A DNA stretch of 64,000 bases, from contig OX031060.1 of assembly GCA_943736015.1 (NCBI GenBank), positions 10,305,501-10,369,500 on the forward strand, written 5' to 3'. Numbering within the stretch: the first letter of the stretch is position 1; each line of letters starts with the position of its first letter. Positions 19,960 to 29,937 of the stretch are shown here, in pieces. Below the pieces are notes generated by a model. It did not search any database. It saw only the letters and a list, made by a program, of their open reading frames with translations, and was not told the origin of the DNA. This DNA comes from Tridacna crocea (taxonomy: Eukaryota > Mollusca > Bivalvia > Cardiida > Cardiidae). The translations under genes and the position numbers were made by a program.

Positions 19960-20550
19960 GTTGAATCGTTGAATGTTTTACTCAGTTGATCTTTTTATAT
20001 GTTGAATTGTTTGTTTATTTAGTCTTTTTTTCAATGATATTATTTCTAAAGAAATGTCTAAAGCAACTTTCCAGTAATTTTGTAAGGAATAGTTTATTTT
20101 TATTTTTATCGAAACCTGTTGTTATTATATAAATATATTTCGGATCTCACTCAATTGAATGACATTCCATTTACTCCCTATGTTATAATCTGGACGTTGT
20201 CACAACTTCTGCTAGGAAAAAAAAGGTGTTTTACCCGCAAATTAGTAGATATTCACGCTTCAGCACCTTTTAAAAGATTTGAAAATTTCGAAATGCATCT
20301 TTATTTCATGCGCATTTAACACTTACCCCGTTATGTGTTAGAAATACTGATTTTGCAAACAGAGCGGATAAAGATCAGAGAGCACAAAACGTGCAGTCTG
20401 ATCTTTGATTCACACAATCTGCTTTGCTGAGATATTGTAGTCAAGACTGACCTTCAAACAGCATTAATTGGGGTCTTATTGCTACATCTAACATGTTTGT
20501 TGGGTTATTAGGTGATCTGAGGTTTGTACTTTTTTACCGAAACACGACTC
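19960..20550. other. Upstream flank of gene A exon 1; no gene recognised
   Basis: Contains the likely 5' region of gene A (minus strand), but I cannot identify a promoter motif. A short GATCAGA palindrome lies at 20,365-20,420. Confidence 0.35.
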
Positions 20551-20556
20551 CTTTAA

Positions 20557-20775
20557 CCCATTACCACACAATCCCTACTTTTGACGCCCCTGAAAAAGAA
20601 GCCTTTTGAAAACATTGTGGGACAAGAAGAAAATGCTGGTAACCAGCATTTTCTCCTTTTCCCACAATGTTTTCTTCCCTTCACAAAACAAATTTCGAAG
20701 TTTTAGTCACTTTTATTTTGTCGTCTGCAAATGCTTTCGATTTGGACAAACCTAAAAGTGTCGTTTGGTAATGAG
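20557..20775 (-). mobile_element. Intact TTAA-flanked MITE family A (219 bp), inverted
   Basis: TTAA at 20,553-20,556 and 20,776-20,779; CCCATTACCACACAATCCC and TCGTTTGGTAATGAG ends; core GCTGGTAACCAGC. Confidence 0.86.
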
Positions 20776-21017
20776 TTAAGGCCTGCAATACGTAAAAAAA
20801 AGAGGCACTACAGTTGCGTATAGTATCGTTTCGGACCAGCCAGCACATTCCGCCCCGACTTATCCGAAACTTTTCGTTTTCAAGTTAATTTAATGTTTTG
20901 TGCAAGCCTACTGTAGGACAAAATCCAATGCAGTCGTAAAGTGTCGTTTCGGATTAGCAGGCCGGCGCGGAATGCGCAGGCTGATCCGAAACGAGACTTT
21001 ACGCAAATGTACGACTT

Positions 21018-21452
21018 TAATTCATGCTTTCCGGTAGGATATCGAGAAATAGCAGTGAAAATATTTTTCGATCTTACACTGGTATCACCAGTGAAAATAT
21101 CGATTTTCACGTTCTTGTCGCCTAGGTAAATTGCGCGTGCCTAACAACCAGATGGGAAATATGACGTCATATACCTTACATTTCTCGCGCTTGACGTAAC
21201 GTTGCTATGCGGGAGGGGTACGCCACGGGGAATAAGGGAAAAGAAATGTACTGAATTTTAATAAAGCTCCTCCCAGAAAGGGTAAAAAGCATAAAATAAA
21301 TAGAATATTTGTTTTTTTTTTCGGTGAAAGATCGAAATTTATTTCATCGAGTGGACACCATCGGTAATAATTTCACGAGTGGCTGCGATGGTGTCCACTC
21401 GATGAAATAAATTTCGATCGTTCACCGAAAAAAAAGCAAATATCCTCTATGT
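21018..21452 (+). mobile_element. Hairpin-ended element H3 (uninterrupted)
   Basis: From TTCATGCTTTCCGGTAGGAT through TTGCGCGTGCCTAACAACCA and GCGGGAGGGGTACGCCACGG to a terminal hairpin (21,322-21,430; CGGTGAAAGATCGAAATTTA and its mirror), ending CAAATATCCTCTAT. It serves as the empty-site reference for E2. Confidence 0.75.
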
Positions 21453-21724
21453 CCCTTTTCGCGTACTGCAGACCATTTTTTCAGGCAAGGTTTTGAAATA
21501 TAATCCATGTGAATTCAAAACAATTTTTTATCATCATAGCTAAGCAGAATAAATGACAACCGACTTTGGACGGTATAGATTCAAAACCAAACTGTACACA
21601 CATTTTGTACGGTCTGATCTTGATCCATGCCGCCCGACCAAAAGCTCATACTTTCACCTATGGCACGAAAAAGATGGGGAAATGAAAGAAGTAAGGAGAC
21701 AACTCGTATTATTTAAGGAGCGGA

Positions 21725-21800
21725 ATACGTGGAGGGATGTAAGGGGAAATGCTGGCGACCAGCATTTTCCCCTCATCCCACACTGTTTTTTCAAAGGCTC
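21725..21800 (+). mobile_element. MITE core with GGGGAAATGCTGG arms
   Basis: GGGATGTAAGGGGAAATGCT, a CGA centre, and CCAGCATTTTCCCCTCATCC. Both arms differ from the common core at mirrored positions. The TIR ends are not recognisable. Confidence 0.55.
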
Positions 21801-21869
21801 GGGTCTGCTTGACAATCATTTCAATATTTCGACGTTTCGTGAAAGGTTCATTTTTTCCTCTTTTTAGGT

Positions 21870-22320
21870 CTGAAACTGTCCTCGTCTACTATCATCACCA
21901 CTGAGTAATATTTCGAAATGAAAGAGCGAGTTGCTGTTGAGGAACTAAGGTGTTTAGCCGAGTGCAATTTGATATCGGTGTACGCGGTGTATGGAAAAAC
22001 TTCCTATATTGAAAGCGTAGTCCATCACAGTGAAACTTTCCACCAGTCGACACAAAAAGAAACAAGCCAGTAAAACGGATAGTTCGATACCGATAAGGTA
22101 ATGGAAAAGTTTTTATATTTTGAAATACAATATTTACAAGTCCTACACGTTCGACGAAAATAAGCAATTAAGTTGTTTTTTGTAACTTGAATAATTATTT
22201 TTATGATTCGTATGGAGGCATTTTTCTGCCTCGAGATACGAAATAACTATTAGGATAATTTAAGAAAATTATAAAACAGAGTTTTCTGGCAATTTTATCT
22301 AATTAGTGAAAAGTGTTTTG
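21870..22320. other. No recognised gene
   Basis: AT-rich intergenic spacer between genes A and B; no supported feature. Confidence 0.4.
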
Positions 22321-22327
22321 AAAAAAA

Positions 22328-22746
22328 CATGTCGTTGTAAACTTTATTATCTAGAAAATTTACATTGTTCAGTAAATATTTAACATAGAAATTGTACATA
22401 AATATTTTATATAGAAAGTTCGCCATTTCTATGAATTCGGTATTGTTTGGCTTTACGAGATGGCAGTAAGTCGAAATTCTAATTATTTATTATTGTTGCT
22501 TGGTAAATTTTGGCTACACATGAAGTAAACTGAAGTTTGTGAAACATAAAAACGACTCAAATTGCCTCTTTCGAAGGATTTTAAACCATTCAGGCGAACT
22601 TTCTATATATAGATATCAAGAAACGGGTAGAGCACTCGCAATAATTTTATCATGAATGTCAGCTTAGCGGAGAAAATGAGAAACTTTGCGTAAGCTATTT
22701 ACTGAACAATGTAAAATTTCTAGATAATAAAGTTTACCATGACATT
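22328..22746. mobile_element. ~420-bp element with ~50-bp terminal inverted repeats
   Basis: Left end ATGTCGTTGTAAACTTTATT, continuing ATCTAGAAAATTTACATTG, is inverted at the right (CAATGTAAAATTTCTAGAT, then AATAAAGTTTACCATGACAT). No coding capacity; class unknown. No second copy in the window. Confidence 0.68.
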
Positions 22747-22939
22747 CAGGGAATAGGAGAATTCATTTACATACACATCTAATCGCACTTTGTGAATAGG
22801 GTTGGAGACGAAGATGTTCCAAAGCTGTATCTTTTTCTAGATACCATGAATGTCAGTTGTGAGTACCAACGTCCCCAAAAATTGCGATAAAAGTAAAAGG
22901 TATCGCGATATCTATATCGTGAATCCCCGTGGGGTCCCG

Positions 22940-23160
22940 GGGGTTTTTACTGTATAGAATAGGACCTCGGCCTTTCTCTATGGCATGTCGTAGAAGGCGA
23001 CTAAAATTAGAGACAAACGGCTGCTTTCCTCGTAATTCGTAGGATTGCAGCAGGCTGGGTAGTTCTTATTCCAAATCCTATATTTTTTTCTCGATGTAAA
23101 TAGGGTTTGGAATGGGAATCAATCGGCCTGTGGGACCCCGTGTGGTTTAATCGGGGGTAT
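22940..23160 (+). repeat. Repeat with GGCATGTCGTAGAAGGCGAC, 5' to the SINE-like copy
   Basis: Contains two near-copies of a TTC(T)AAATCC(C)TAT-type segment around 23,075-23,115 and shares the GTCGTA(G/A)AAGGCGAC block with the repeat at 23,161-23,415. Probably part of the same composite element. Confidence 0.35.
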
Positions 23161-23415
23161 AAGAATAAACCACTGCAGTCCCGCGATCGTCACATCTGCC
23201 ATTTCATCTGGCGGAACAAAAGTGACAGCATGCATGTCGTAAAAGGCGACAAAAGGGGCATCATTTTGTGTTTCATCCATTCCTCATTTATCATGTTTGT
23301 CTTGTGTTGTTCGACATGTATGTTATTTTCACCTCACATTATTGTTTACTAAGTAAGTGCGCCCAATATGACCTAAGTTGTCGACGGGCCTTAAAACACC
23401 ATTCATTCATTCTAT
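23161..23415 (+). mobile_element. SINE-like repeat with (ATTC)n tail
   Basis: AACCACTGCAGTCCCGCGAT to ACGGGCCTTAAAACACC, then ATTCATTCATTC. A second copy at 44,388-44,645 is about 95% alike and ends in (ATTT)n. Matching 3' ends with different simple tails suggest a retroposed element. No tRNA-type boxes were recognised. Confidence 0.55.
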
Positions 23416-23487
23416 ATCGTGAAACTTTTTATGATCTAGGTAATACTTTAGGGAAGTTTTTTTTTTTTATCGCAACAGTCTTCTTAA

Positions 23488-23706
23488 CCCTTTACAATAA
23501 GGCATTTCTAACGTATCTCGAACTGACCCTAGATAATAGCAAGGATGGAGCCGTTTCTTGTGTGTATATGGCACCTTTTGATAGCATAGAAAACATTGTG
23601 ACAAAAGGTGAAATTGCTCGTGACGAGCAATTTCACCTTTTGCCACAATGTTTTCAAAAGGCTCCTACAAGCAATGCGTAGAAGTGAGTATCTATGGAGT
23701 AAAGTG
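23488..23706 (-). mobile_element. TTAA-flanked MITE family B (219 bp)
   Basis: TTAA at 23,484-23,487 and 23,707-23,710. Ends CCCTTTACAATAAGGC and ATCTATGGAGTAAAGTG; core AGGTGAAATTGCTCGTGACG with mirrored arm. The inverted relative of the copy at 17,568. Confidence 0.8.
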
Positions 23707-23765
23707 TTAAAGTATCCTATATATCTCGTTGCAGAAATGTGCCACCATAGATCTGCACGCACTTT

Positions 23766-25228
23766 CTATGCTCCCCGAAGGGTGAGCATATAGTCGCCGC
23801 TTCGTCTGTCCGTCCGTCCGGTCTTACGGGCCCGACATTGTGGGGTTAGGGCTCATTTGTCCATTTAGTCTCTATGGGGTTCCTTCCGTCCATCTGGTAG
23901 GTTAGGGGTTAGGGTTGTAGGGTTAGGGTTTGTGGGGCTAGGGTTAGCTTGTGGGGTTAACTTTGTGGGGTTATTTGTGTGTATTAGGGTTAGAGCAATT
24001 CGACCTCACAAGGTCCTAAGACCGTCCGTCCGTCCGTCTGTCCGTCCGTCCGTCCGAAGCCATTTCTCCACAACCCCTGGACCAAATTGGATAAAACTTC
24101 TTATATGAACTCCTTAGGGTAAGGCGCCGACGTCTCTTTCCCGGATTTTCAATTTGACCCTGTGTCAGGGAAAAAAGGGGCTTAATGCAAAATTGCAATT
24201 TTTACCAATATCTCATTCAGTTTTAGTCAGAATATCATGAAACCTCATGGTTATATTGTTTATGGAAAGTTTTAGCATGTGCCCTTGCTATTTTTAATCT
24301 GGGCGTTTTTTAAGTTGACGTTCTGTCATGGAAAAAAGGGGTTTCTTGCAAAATTCCAATTTTTACTAATATTTCATTCAGTTTTGGTCAAAATTTCATT
24401 AAACTTCATGGTTATATTGTTTTTGCAAAGTTTCACCATGTGCTCTTGTTTCTTTATCTATGTGTTTTTCAATTTGACCCTCTGTCTTGGAAAAAAGGGG
24501 TATCTTGTAAAATGACAAGGAAAAAGGGGCCTTAATTCAAAACTGCAATTTTTACTAATATCTCATTCAGTTTTGGTCAAAATTTCATGGTTATATCTTG
24601 TTTTACAAGTTTCAGCATGTGCCCTTTGTTTTTTTTTTCAATCTATGAAGTATTAATGCGCAAATTACCTCTTTCCTGGTTTCTCAAATTGAGGCTGCAT
24701 CACAGAAAAAGGCGACTTCATGGAAAAAATTGTTTTTCACTAGTATCTATTTTATTGGTGCTCAAAACTTTGTGAAATTTCAAATCTGAAAGTTGTTGGA
24801 AGGTTGTCCAGGTACCTCTCTTCCGGTTTCTCAATTTCAGGCTGCGTCTCGGAAAAAGGGGACTTCATGTAAAAAATTGTTTGATGTAAAATTTACTGCA
24901 TGACTGCTCAAAATTTTATGAAATTTCGAATTTTGAATTATCATTCAAAAATGCCACAAACCATTTCAATGATCCAATATTGTCTTATGGGAAATGGGGG
25001 CTTAAAGGGGGCTTAGTGGGCTTATTGTCTTCTACAAGTTTGTGTTGGCTATCTCTAAGATGGTACATGTAATTGCCTTTTCACCTCAATTTTTTTTTTT
25101 TTTTTTTTGGGGGGGGGAGGGCATGAACAGGTTCTTTTAGGATAAATGAAGTGAATTTATGTCAATTTTATATATTTTATGACAAGCACTTGTTCTGGGA
25201 GCATAACCCGTCTCTGACGGCTCTTGTT
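23766..25228 (+). mobile_element. Tandem-core element E3 (different family)
   Basis: Left end TATGCTCCCCGAAGGGTGAG (small hairpin) and right end TTCTGGGAGCATAACCCGTC ... GGCTCTTGTT give short inverted repeats (ATGCTCCC/GGGAGCAT). Inside: (GTCC)n at 23,805-23,820 and 24,023-24,055, TTAGGG-like repeats at 23,880-24,000, then four to five ~160-bp units (ATATCTCATTCAGTTTTGGT, TTCATGGTTATATTG, GCATGTGCCCTT), and a T/G homopolymer block near 25,090-25,118. Confidence 0.62.
23880..24000 (+). repeat. Degenerate TTAGGG-like repeats
   Basis: GGTTAGGGGTTAGGGTTG, GTAGGGTTAGGG, GGCTAGGGTTAG and ATTAGGGTTAGA occur with interruptions. TTAGGG is the usual animal telomere unit. Here it lies inside element E3, so it is interstitial and probably not telomeric in origin. 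Confidence 0.55.
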
Positions 25229-25303
25229 ATATTTCAGGTTTGACAAAGTATAGTATCAGTTACTTCAGACGCCCCGAAAAAGCTTTTAGTTAAGCCCTTT
25301 TAA

Positions 25304-25523
25304 CCCATTACCAAACGACAATATTTTGGACTTGTCCAAATTGAAAGTATTAGCATACGACAAAATAAATGTGAATCAAAAATTGAAGTTTGATTTGGGA
25401 AGGTAGAAAACACTGTGGGAAAAGGAGAAAATGCTGGTTACCAACATTTTCTCCTTTTCCCACAGTGTTTTCAAAAGGCTTCTTTCTCAGGGGCGTCAAA
25501 AGTAGGGATTGTGTGGTAATGGG
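25304..25523 (+). mobile_element. Intact TTAA-flanked MITE family A (220 bp)
   Basis: TTAA at 25,300-25,303 and 25,524-25,527; CCCATTACCAAACGACAATA and GTGTGGTAATGGG ends; core GCTGGTTACCAAC. Confidence 0.88.
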
Positions 25524-25527
25524 TTAA

Positions 25528-25890
25528 AACATTATCTCCCGCTAGATGGCATTCTACCAATACACATCCCGCTAGATGTCATTCTACCATTGCACATCTA
25601 TCTAATATGGGCATTCTGGGTACATAAGCGGACTAATTTTTCTAGACGATAACCCTTACTTTGAATTTCAAAATAAAATAAACGTTTACTTAGTAAAACG
25701 CTACCTGGTGCAATTTATTCAGTTATGATCACCTAGCAGGTAATCTATGCACCGAACATTTATCAAAACAGTCCCTACAGGCTTGGGTTTGGCTTCGGTA
25801 TAAGCCGTTTCCCCAAGTATCGGGGAATGGGTGATGCGTCATATAAGGCAGGTCGAATCTTCGAAGAATATGACATGTGCAGACAACGCT
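25528..25890 (+). repeat. CCGCTAGATGGC-family element
   Basis: ACATTATCTCCCGCTAGATG start; the first ~36 bp are repeated once in tandem (CATCCCGCTAGATGTCATTC). Ends GAATATGACATGTGCAGACA. The uninterrupted site here defines the SINE insertion at 11,630. Confidence 0.62.
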
Positions 25891-25914
25891 TTCAAAAGCT
25901 ATGATGGCCTTCAA

Positions 25915-26100
25915 CGATCATAGGGAAAAGTGCTTTAAAAACAATGTGGGAAATGGAGAAAATGCTGTTAACCAGCATTTTCGTCTTTTCGCAAAACCTT
26001 TTCTATTATAGTACAGACAAATCTTGCCATTTGAGCAATATTCGATTTATCGTGAGCAAGTGTTTTAATTTGGACACACCTAATTCACTAGTACAGATGT
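25915..26100 (-). mobile_element. Decayed MITE family A, inverted
   Basis: Core GAAAATGCTGTTAACCAGCA at 25,955-25,980 and the end TTTTAATTTGGACACACCTA. Confidence 0.5.
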
Positions 26101-26112
26101 AAGTAAGGGGGA

Positions 26113-26578
26113 TAGATAGAGGATATTTGTTTTTTTCGGTGAAAGATCGAAATTTATTTCATCTCGTGGACACCATCGGTAATATTTTTACGAGTGGCGT
26201 AGTCACGAGTGAAAATATTACCGATGGTGTTCACGAGATGAAATAAATTTCGATCTTTCACCGAAAAAAAAAACAAATATTCTATTTATTTCATGCTTTT
26301 AACCCTTTCTGGGAGGGGTTTTATCAGAATCCAGTACAGTTCTTTTCCGTTATTCCCTGTGGCGTACCCCTCCCGCATAGCTACGCATTACAATATTACG
26401 TCATGCGCGAGAAATCTAAGGTAAATGATGTCATATTTCCCATCTGGTTGTCAGGCACGCGCAATTTACCTAGGCGACAAGAACGTGAAAATCGGTATTT
26501 TCACTGGTGATACCAGTGTAAGATCGAAAAATATTTTCACTGCTATTTCTCGATATCCTTCCGGAAAGCATGAAATAA
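26113..26578 (-). mobile_element. Hairpin-ended element H4 with ~165-bp palindrome
   Basis: Hairpin at 26,113-26,284: ATAGAGGATATTTGTTTTTT, CGGTGAAAGATCGAAATTTA, CATCGGTAATATT, a short centre near GGCGTAGTC, and the mirrored arm ending AACAAATATTCTAT. The body continues to TTCCGGAAAGCATGAAAT. Inverted relative of H1, H3, H5 and H6. Confidence 0.75.
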
Positions 26579-26699
26579 TGCAGTCCCAGATATTTTCCTT
26601 TACGTATATATTGCAGCACAATCCCTCTTGAAGGACTGGGTATATGTACTTGAAACGGTCGATCCATCAACTGAAGGTGTGTAAACTATGACATGTCAC

Positions 26700-26850
26700 T
26701 TAATATTGCTAGGGTTTTTCCCCGACCAGCATTTTCTTCTTTTCCAACAAAGTTTTCTATCCTATCAAAGAAAAATTGAATCATTTAAGCAACTATGAAA
26801 TTGTCCTTTGGAAATGCTTTCAATTTGGAGTGGTCTTTAATTAATTACCT
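26700..26850 (-). mobile_element. MITE family A fragment
   Basis: CCAGCATTTTCTTCTTTTCC, then TTGTCCTTTGGAAATGCTTT and CAATTTGGAGTGGTC, the right core arm and an end in inverted orientation. Confidence 0.5.
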
Positions 26851-26861
26851 CATTAGTATGA

Positions 26862-27078
26862 TTATCAGACGACAAAATTTTAGACTTGTCCAAACTGAAA
26901 GCAATTGCAGACGACAAAATAAAAGTGACTGAAAATTTGAAATTTGTTTTGTGAAGGGTGGAAAACATTGTGGGAAAAGGAGAAAATGCTGGTTACCAGC
27001 ATTTTATCCTTTTCTCACAATGTTTTCTAAAGGCTTCTTTCTCAGGGGCGTCAAAAGTAGGGATTATGTGGTAATGGG
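26862..27078 (+). mobile_element. MITE family A with tandemly extended right end
   Basis: Left end partly lost (ATCAGACGACAAAATTTTAG); core GCTGGTTACCAGC; right end GTGGTAATGGGTTA. A 24-bp unit (TTACTTGTGCC plus GTGTGGTAATGGG) is repeated about three times to 27,150. Confidence 0.75.
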
Positions 27079-27335
27079 TTACTTGTGCCGTGTGGTAATG
27101 GGTTAATTGTGCCGTGTGGTAATGGGTTACTTGTGCCGTGTGGTAAAGGATTAAGTAAGCACCTTTTATTTTTCAGCCGTAGCAACAGATCTCTTTAAAA
27201 ATTGTTGCAAAAGACAACATTGCTCTTGTTTCGCCTAAATATTTTTTTTTACGTATCAAACCATAACTCATACTACCTTCATCACCAGCACGTTTCCATG
27301 TCAACCATCGTTAACCCTTATCCTGCTAGATAATT

Positions 27336-27712
27336 AACATCGTTGTCTGCGCATGTCATATTCTTAATATCCTTCGAAGATTCGACCTGTCTTATCTGAC
27401 GCATCACTCTCCCCGCTTTCGGGGGAGAATGTAGTATTACGCGCTAAAAAGTAGCGATGGAGAAAATAGCTTTTATCTATACGTTTGAGGAAAAATCAGG
27501 CTTGTTTTAGCTCCAGATTTCTCTAAACTGCTGATCATAGCTGAGTGAATCGCACCAGGTAGCGTTTTATTGAGTAAAGGTTTATTTTATTTCTGAATTC
27601 AAAGTAACGGTTGTCGCGTAAGCAAGTGGTTCGGTTTTGTACCCATGCAGGGTGCCCAAGTTAGATAGATGAGTATTTATAGAAAGCCATCTAGCGGGAG
27701 ATAATGTAACTA
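27336..27712 (-). repeat. CCGCTAGATGGC-family element, inverted
   Basis: CGTTGTCTGCGCATGTCATA at the left and CCATCTAGCGGGAGATAATG at the right, mirror of 25,528-25,890; contains CCCCCGAAAGCGGGG-type hairpin sequence. Confidence 0.6.
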
Positions 27713-27904
27713 ACACGAAACTGTCTAGCCGATAGTCAGGGGCGTAGCTAGCCTCCCCTCCCCCACCACAAAAAAGGGTTCATTCTTTTATTGAAAAGTG
27801 TACTCGACTGCATTTTTCCGTACAGACAGCTACGCCTCTGACAATAAAACCCCAAGTTTTGCTATGGCATAGGTATTTTTGGCAGAAAGATATCTTCTTA
27901 ACGG

Positions 27905-27975
27905 ACAGTGTAGACCCAAGATCAGACTGCACATTGTGTGCAGTCTGATTTTGATCTACAATGTATGCGTAAAGT
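27905..27975. repeat. Short palindromic repeat GATCAGACTGCAC
   Basis: AGTGTAGACCCAAGATCAGA, CTGCACATTGTGTGCAG and TCTGATTTTGATCTACA: a near-perfect hairpin of about 60 bp. Confidence 0.6.
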
Positions 27976-27979
27976 CAGT

Positions 27980-28385
27980 GAGTCGCGTTTAATTTGGAGA
28001 AGCCGGGGAAACACAGTTGATGAAACATTGTGGGAAGAGAGGAACGTGTTGGTAAGTAACATTTTGCTGCATTACTGTGTATTTTTTTTTTACGAAAATT
28101 CATTCCAGCGTGGTCTTCTTGAATTTATCGTCTATCAATACATTGTTTTTTGTGTGTTTGTGTGTGTGTGCGTCTAAAATTTTGTAGTCTGTTATGTATT
28201 GAAAAGGATGTGATATTAAGAAAAATTGGAGGTCGATTTAGAAGTAGAATGGGGGATTTTCTTCATTCAACCCGAGGAAAAAAAACAAGTGGAAAAAAAC
28301 ATGCTTGATGTTTATCGTGCATCAAAATGCACCCACCTGTGTGAGTTGGCGAGACTAAATATTATGTCGATACAGGCTCTAGCGT
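27980..28385. other. No recognised gene
   Basis: A short (GTGT)n stretch at 28,148-28,170 and a MITE-like scrap GAAACATTGTGGGAAGAG at 28,021. Nothing else. Confidence 0.35.
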
Positions 28386-28399
28386 TTTGATGAAATACT

Positions 28400-28855
28400 C
28401 AAAGTAAGACAGACAGACAAGACAGAGAGAGAGAGAAAGCGAGAGAGAAATAAGGAGAGAGACAGACAGACAAGACTGAGAATTAGGGAGAGACAGAGAG
28501 AGAGAATGATAAAGAGACAGACAGGCAAACAGACAGACAGGCAGAGAGAAAGGGGGAGATAAATAAAGAGAAAGACAGGCAGATAAGACAGAGAGAGAGA
28601 AAGCGAGAGAGAAATAAGGAGAGAGACAGACTGAGAGAGAGGGAGAGACAGACAGAGAGAATGATAAAGAGACAGACAGGCAAACAGACAGAGAAACAGA
28701 CAGGCAGACAGACAGAGAGAAAAAGAGAGAGAGAAAGAAAGAGAGACATAGAGACAGACAGACAGACAAAGACAAAGTGCGTTAGAGAGAGAACGACAGA
28801 TAGAGACAGAGAGAATGATAAAGAGACAGACAGAAAAACAGACAGAAAACGCGAC
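28400..28855 (+). repeat. (GACA/GAGA)n microsatellite block
   Basis: About 450 bp of irregular GACAGACA and GAGAGAGA with a higher-order repeat (AATGATAAAGAGACAGACAG recurs about 28,505, 28,659 and 28,814). Long frames on either strand (Ser/Leu/Val/Cys-rich or Lys/Arg/Glu-rich) reflect the repeat. Confidence 0.9.
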
Positions 28856-28859
28856 AATA

Positions 28860-29250
28860 TGGAAGAACGATGATCATAGAGTGATAAGATATCGTGTCTC
28901 ATCATCGTACCACCGTTTTATCGTCATCGTGATTTCGCGTTATCACCAAAGTACTATCGAGCATCGCGTTTAAATTCAACAAATTCATAGGCGATGGCCC
29001 TAATGGTCTTCCATAGTTAAGCGCTGATCATGCCTATAAATAGCTAAAGAAAATCGATTCGATAGTAAAAACCTAATCATTGCTATTTCAAAGTTATACT
29101 TTGGGAAATAATATCTCCTTCTTGGACAGTGTAGATCCAAGATCAGACTGTACTTTCTGTCCCGGAAAGGTCAGCGAGCAGCGCCTCGCACTCTATATAT
29201 GGTGTTTATATGTATTTTCCTGGGTGTCTTTGCATTTTTAACATTTTAAT
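28860..29250. other. No recognised gene
   Basis: Contains half of the GATCAGACTG palindrome at 29,125-29,160 (AGTGTAGATCCAAGATCAGA) without its mirror arm. Otherwise nothing recognised. Confidence 0.35.
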
Positions 29251-29254
29251 CAGT

Positions 29255-29440
29255 TTGACATTTTCAACTTATTCATCAGATGACAAAGTTTTAAACTCGT
29301 CCAAAATCAAAGTAGTCTCAGACGACAGAATAAACATGGCTAAAATTCTAGGATTTATCTAGGAGAGAAAAGTAGAGAAAATGTTGGTGACTATCAATTT
29401 CGCCTTTTCCTACAGTGTTTTCAAAAGTCCTATTTTCCAT
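29255..29440 (+). mobile_element. Decayed MITE family A
   Basis: ATGACAAAGTTTTAAACTCG left end; core GAGAAAATGTTGGTGACTAT damaged; CTACAGTGTTTTCAAAAG. Confidence 0.5.
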
Positions 29441-29449
29441 GGTCTTTAA

Positions 29450-29816
29450 AAATACATGTAGAAACATTTTTGGGAAAGAATATTTTCCAGCATTTTTTTT
29501 TTCCTTTTTTTTCACGAACTTTTCAAAAACCTTTTACATCAAGATCGTTCACAAGATAATGTTTGGTGGGGTCCTGTGTGGCTCAGTGGTAAAGTGTAGG
29601 ACTCGTGACCTGAAGGTCCCAGGTTGGAGCCACGGTGGCTCCGCTGGGTTTTTTCACAGGAGCGTCCTTGGGCAAGACACTTCAGAGCCTAGCTTAGTAC
29701 TGGTGAAACCCAGGAAACATCAATATGTGAAGTGTCGCCGTGATATGACTGAAATACTGTTGAAAGCGGCGTAAAAAAAAAAAAACATTCAAAGGGAATG
29801 TTTGGTAAAGGGTTAA
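29450..29816 (+). mobile_element. MITE right half interrupted by a SINE
   Basis: GGGAAAGAATATTTTCCAGC to AATGTTTGGT (29,567), then the SINE, then AATGTTTGGTAAAGGGTTAA. The right end is intact after the insertion. Confidence 0.6.
29568..29797 (+). mobile_element. tRNA-derived SINE with 10-bp target duplication
   Basis: TGTGTGGCTCAGTGGTAAAG (A-box) and CCCAGGTTGGAGCCACGGTG (B-box-like) form a tRNA head. Next comes a body with GGGCAAGACACTTCAG and a tail GAAATACTGTTGAAAGCGGC followed by an A-run. AATGTTTGGT flanks it at 29,558-29,567 and 29,798-29,807. Confidence 0.75.
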
Positions 29817-29937
29817 AGAACAAAAACTCTAACAGAGTGAACAGGAGGGGTAAGTTATTTCCCTTGTTATAAACTATACCTACGAATGCACGATGAAAAA
29901 ATAAGAAACAGTTTGGCAGCTTCATCGTCAATTCTTC

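Noticed and set aside
20880-21129. Recurring frame with TSVRSKNIFTAISRYP, also at 14,264-14,569 and 26,425-26,631
   Set aside because: The repeated peptide comes from the body of hairpin-ended elements; frames are short, differ in length and orientation, and have no domain.
21553-21867. 104-codon plus-strand frame
   Set aside because: It is assembled from a short palindromic repeat and a MITE core; no protein motif.
23880-24000. True telomere or chromosome end
   Set aside because: Units are degenerate and interrupted, and unique or repeat sequence continues on both sides.
28362-28905. Long Ser/Leu/Val/Cys-rich frames on the minus strand
   Set aside because: They run through a (GACA/GAGA)n microsatellite; any frame stays open there. 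No start context or domain.
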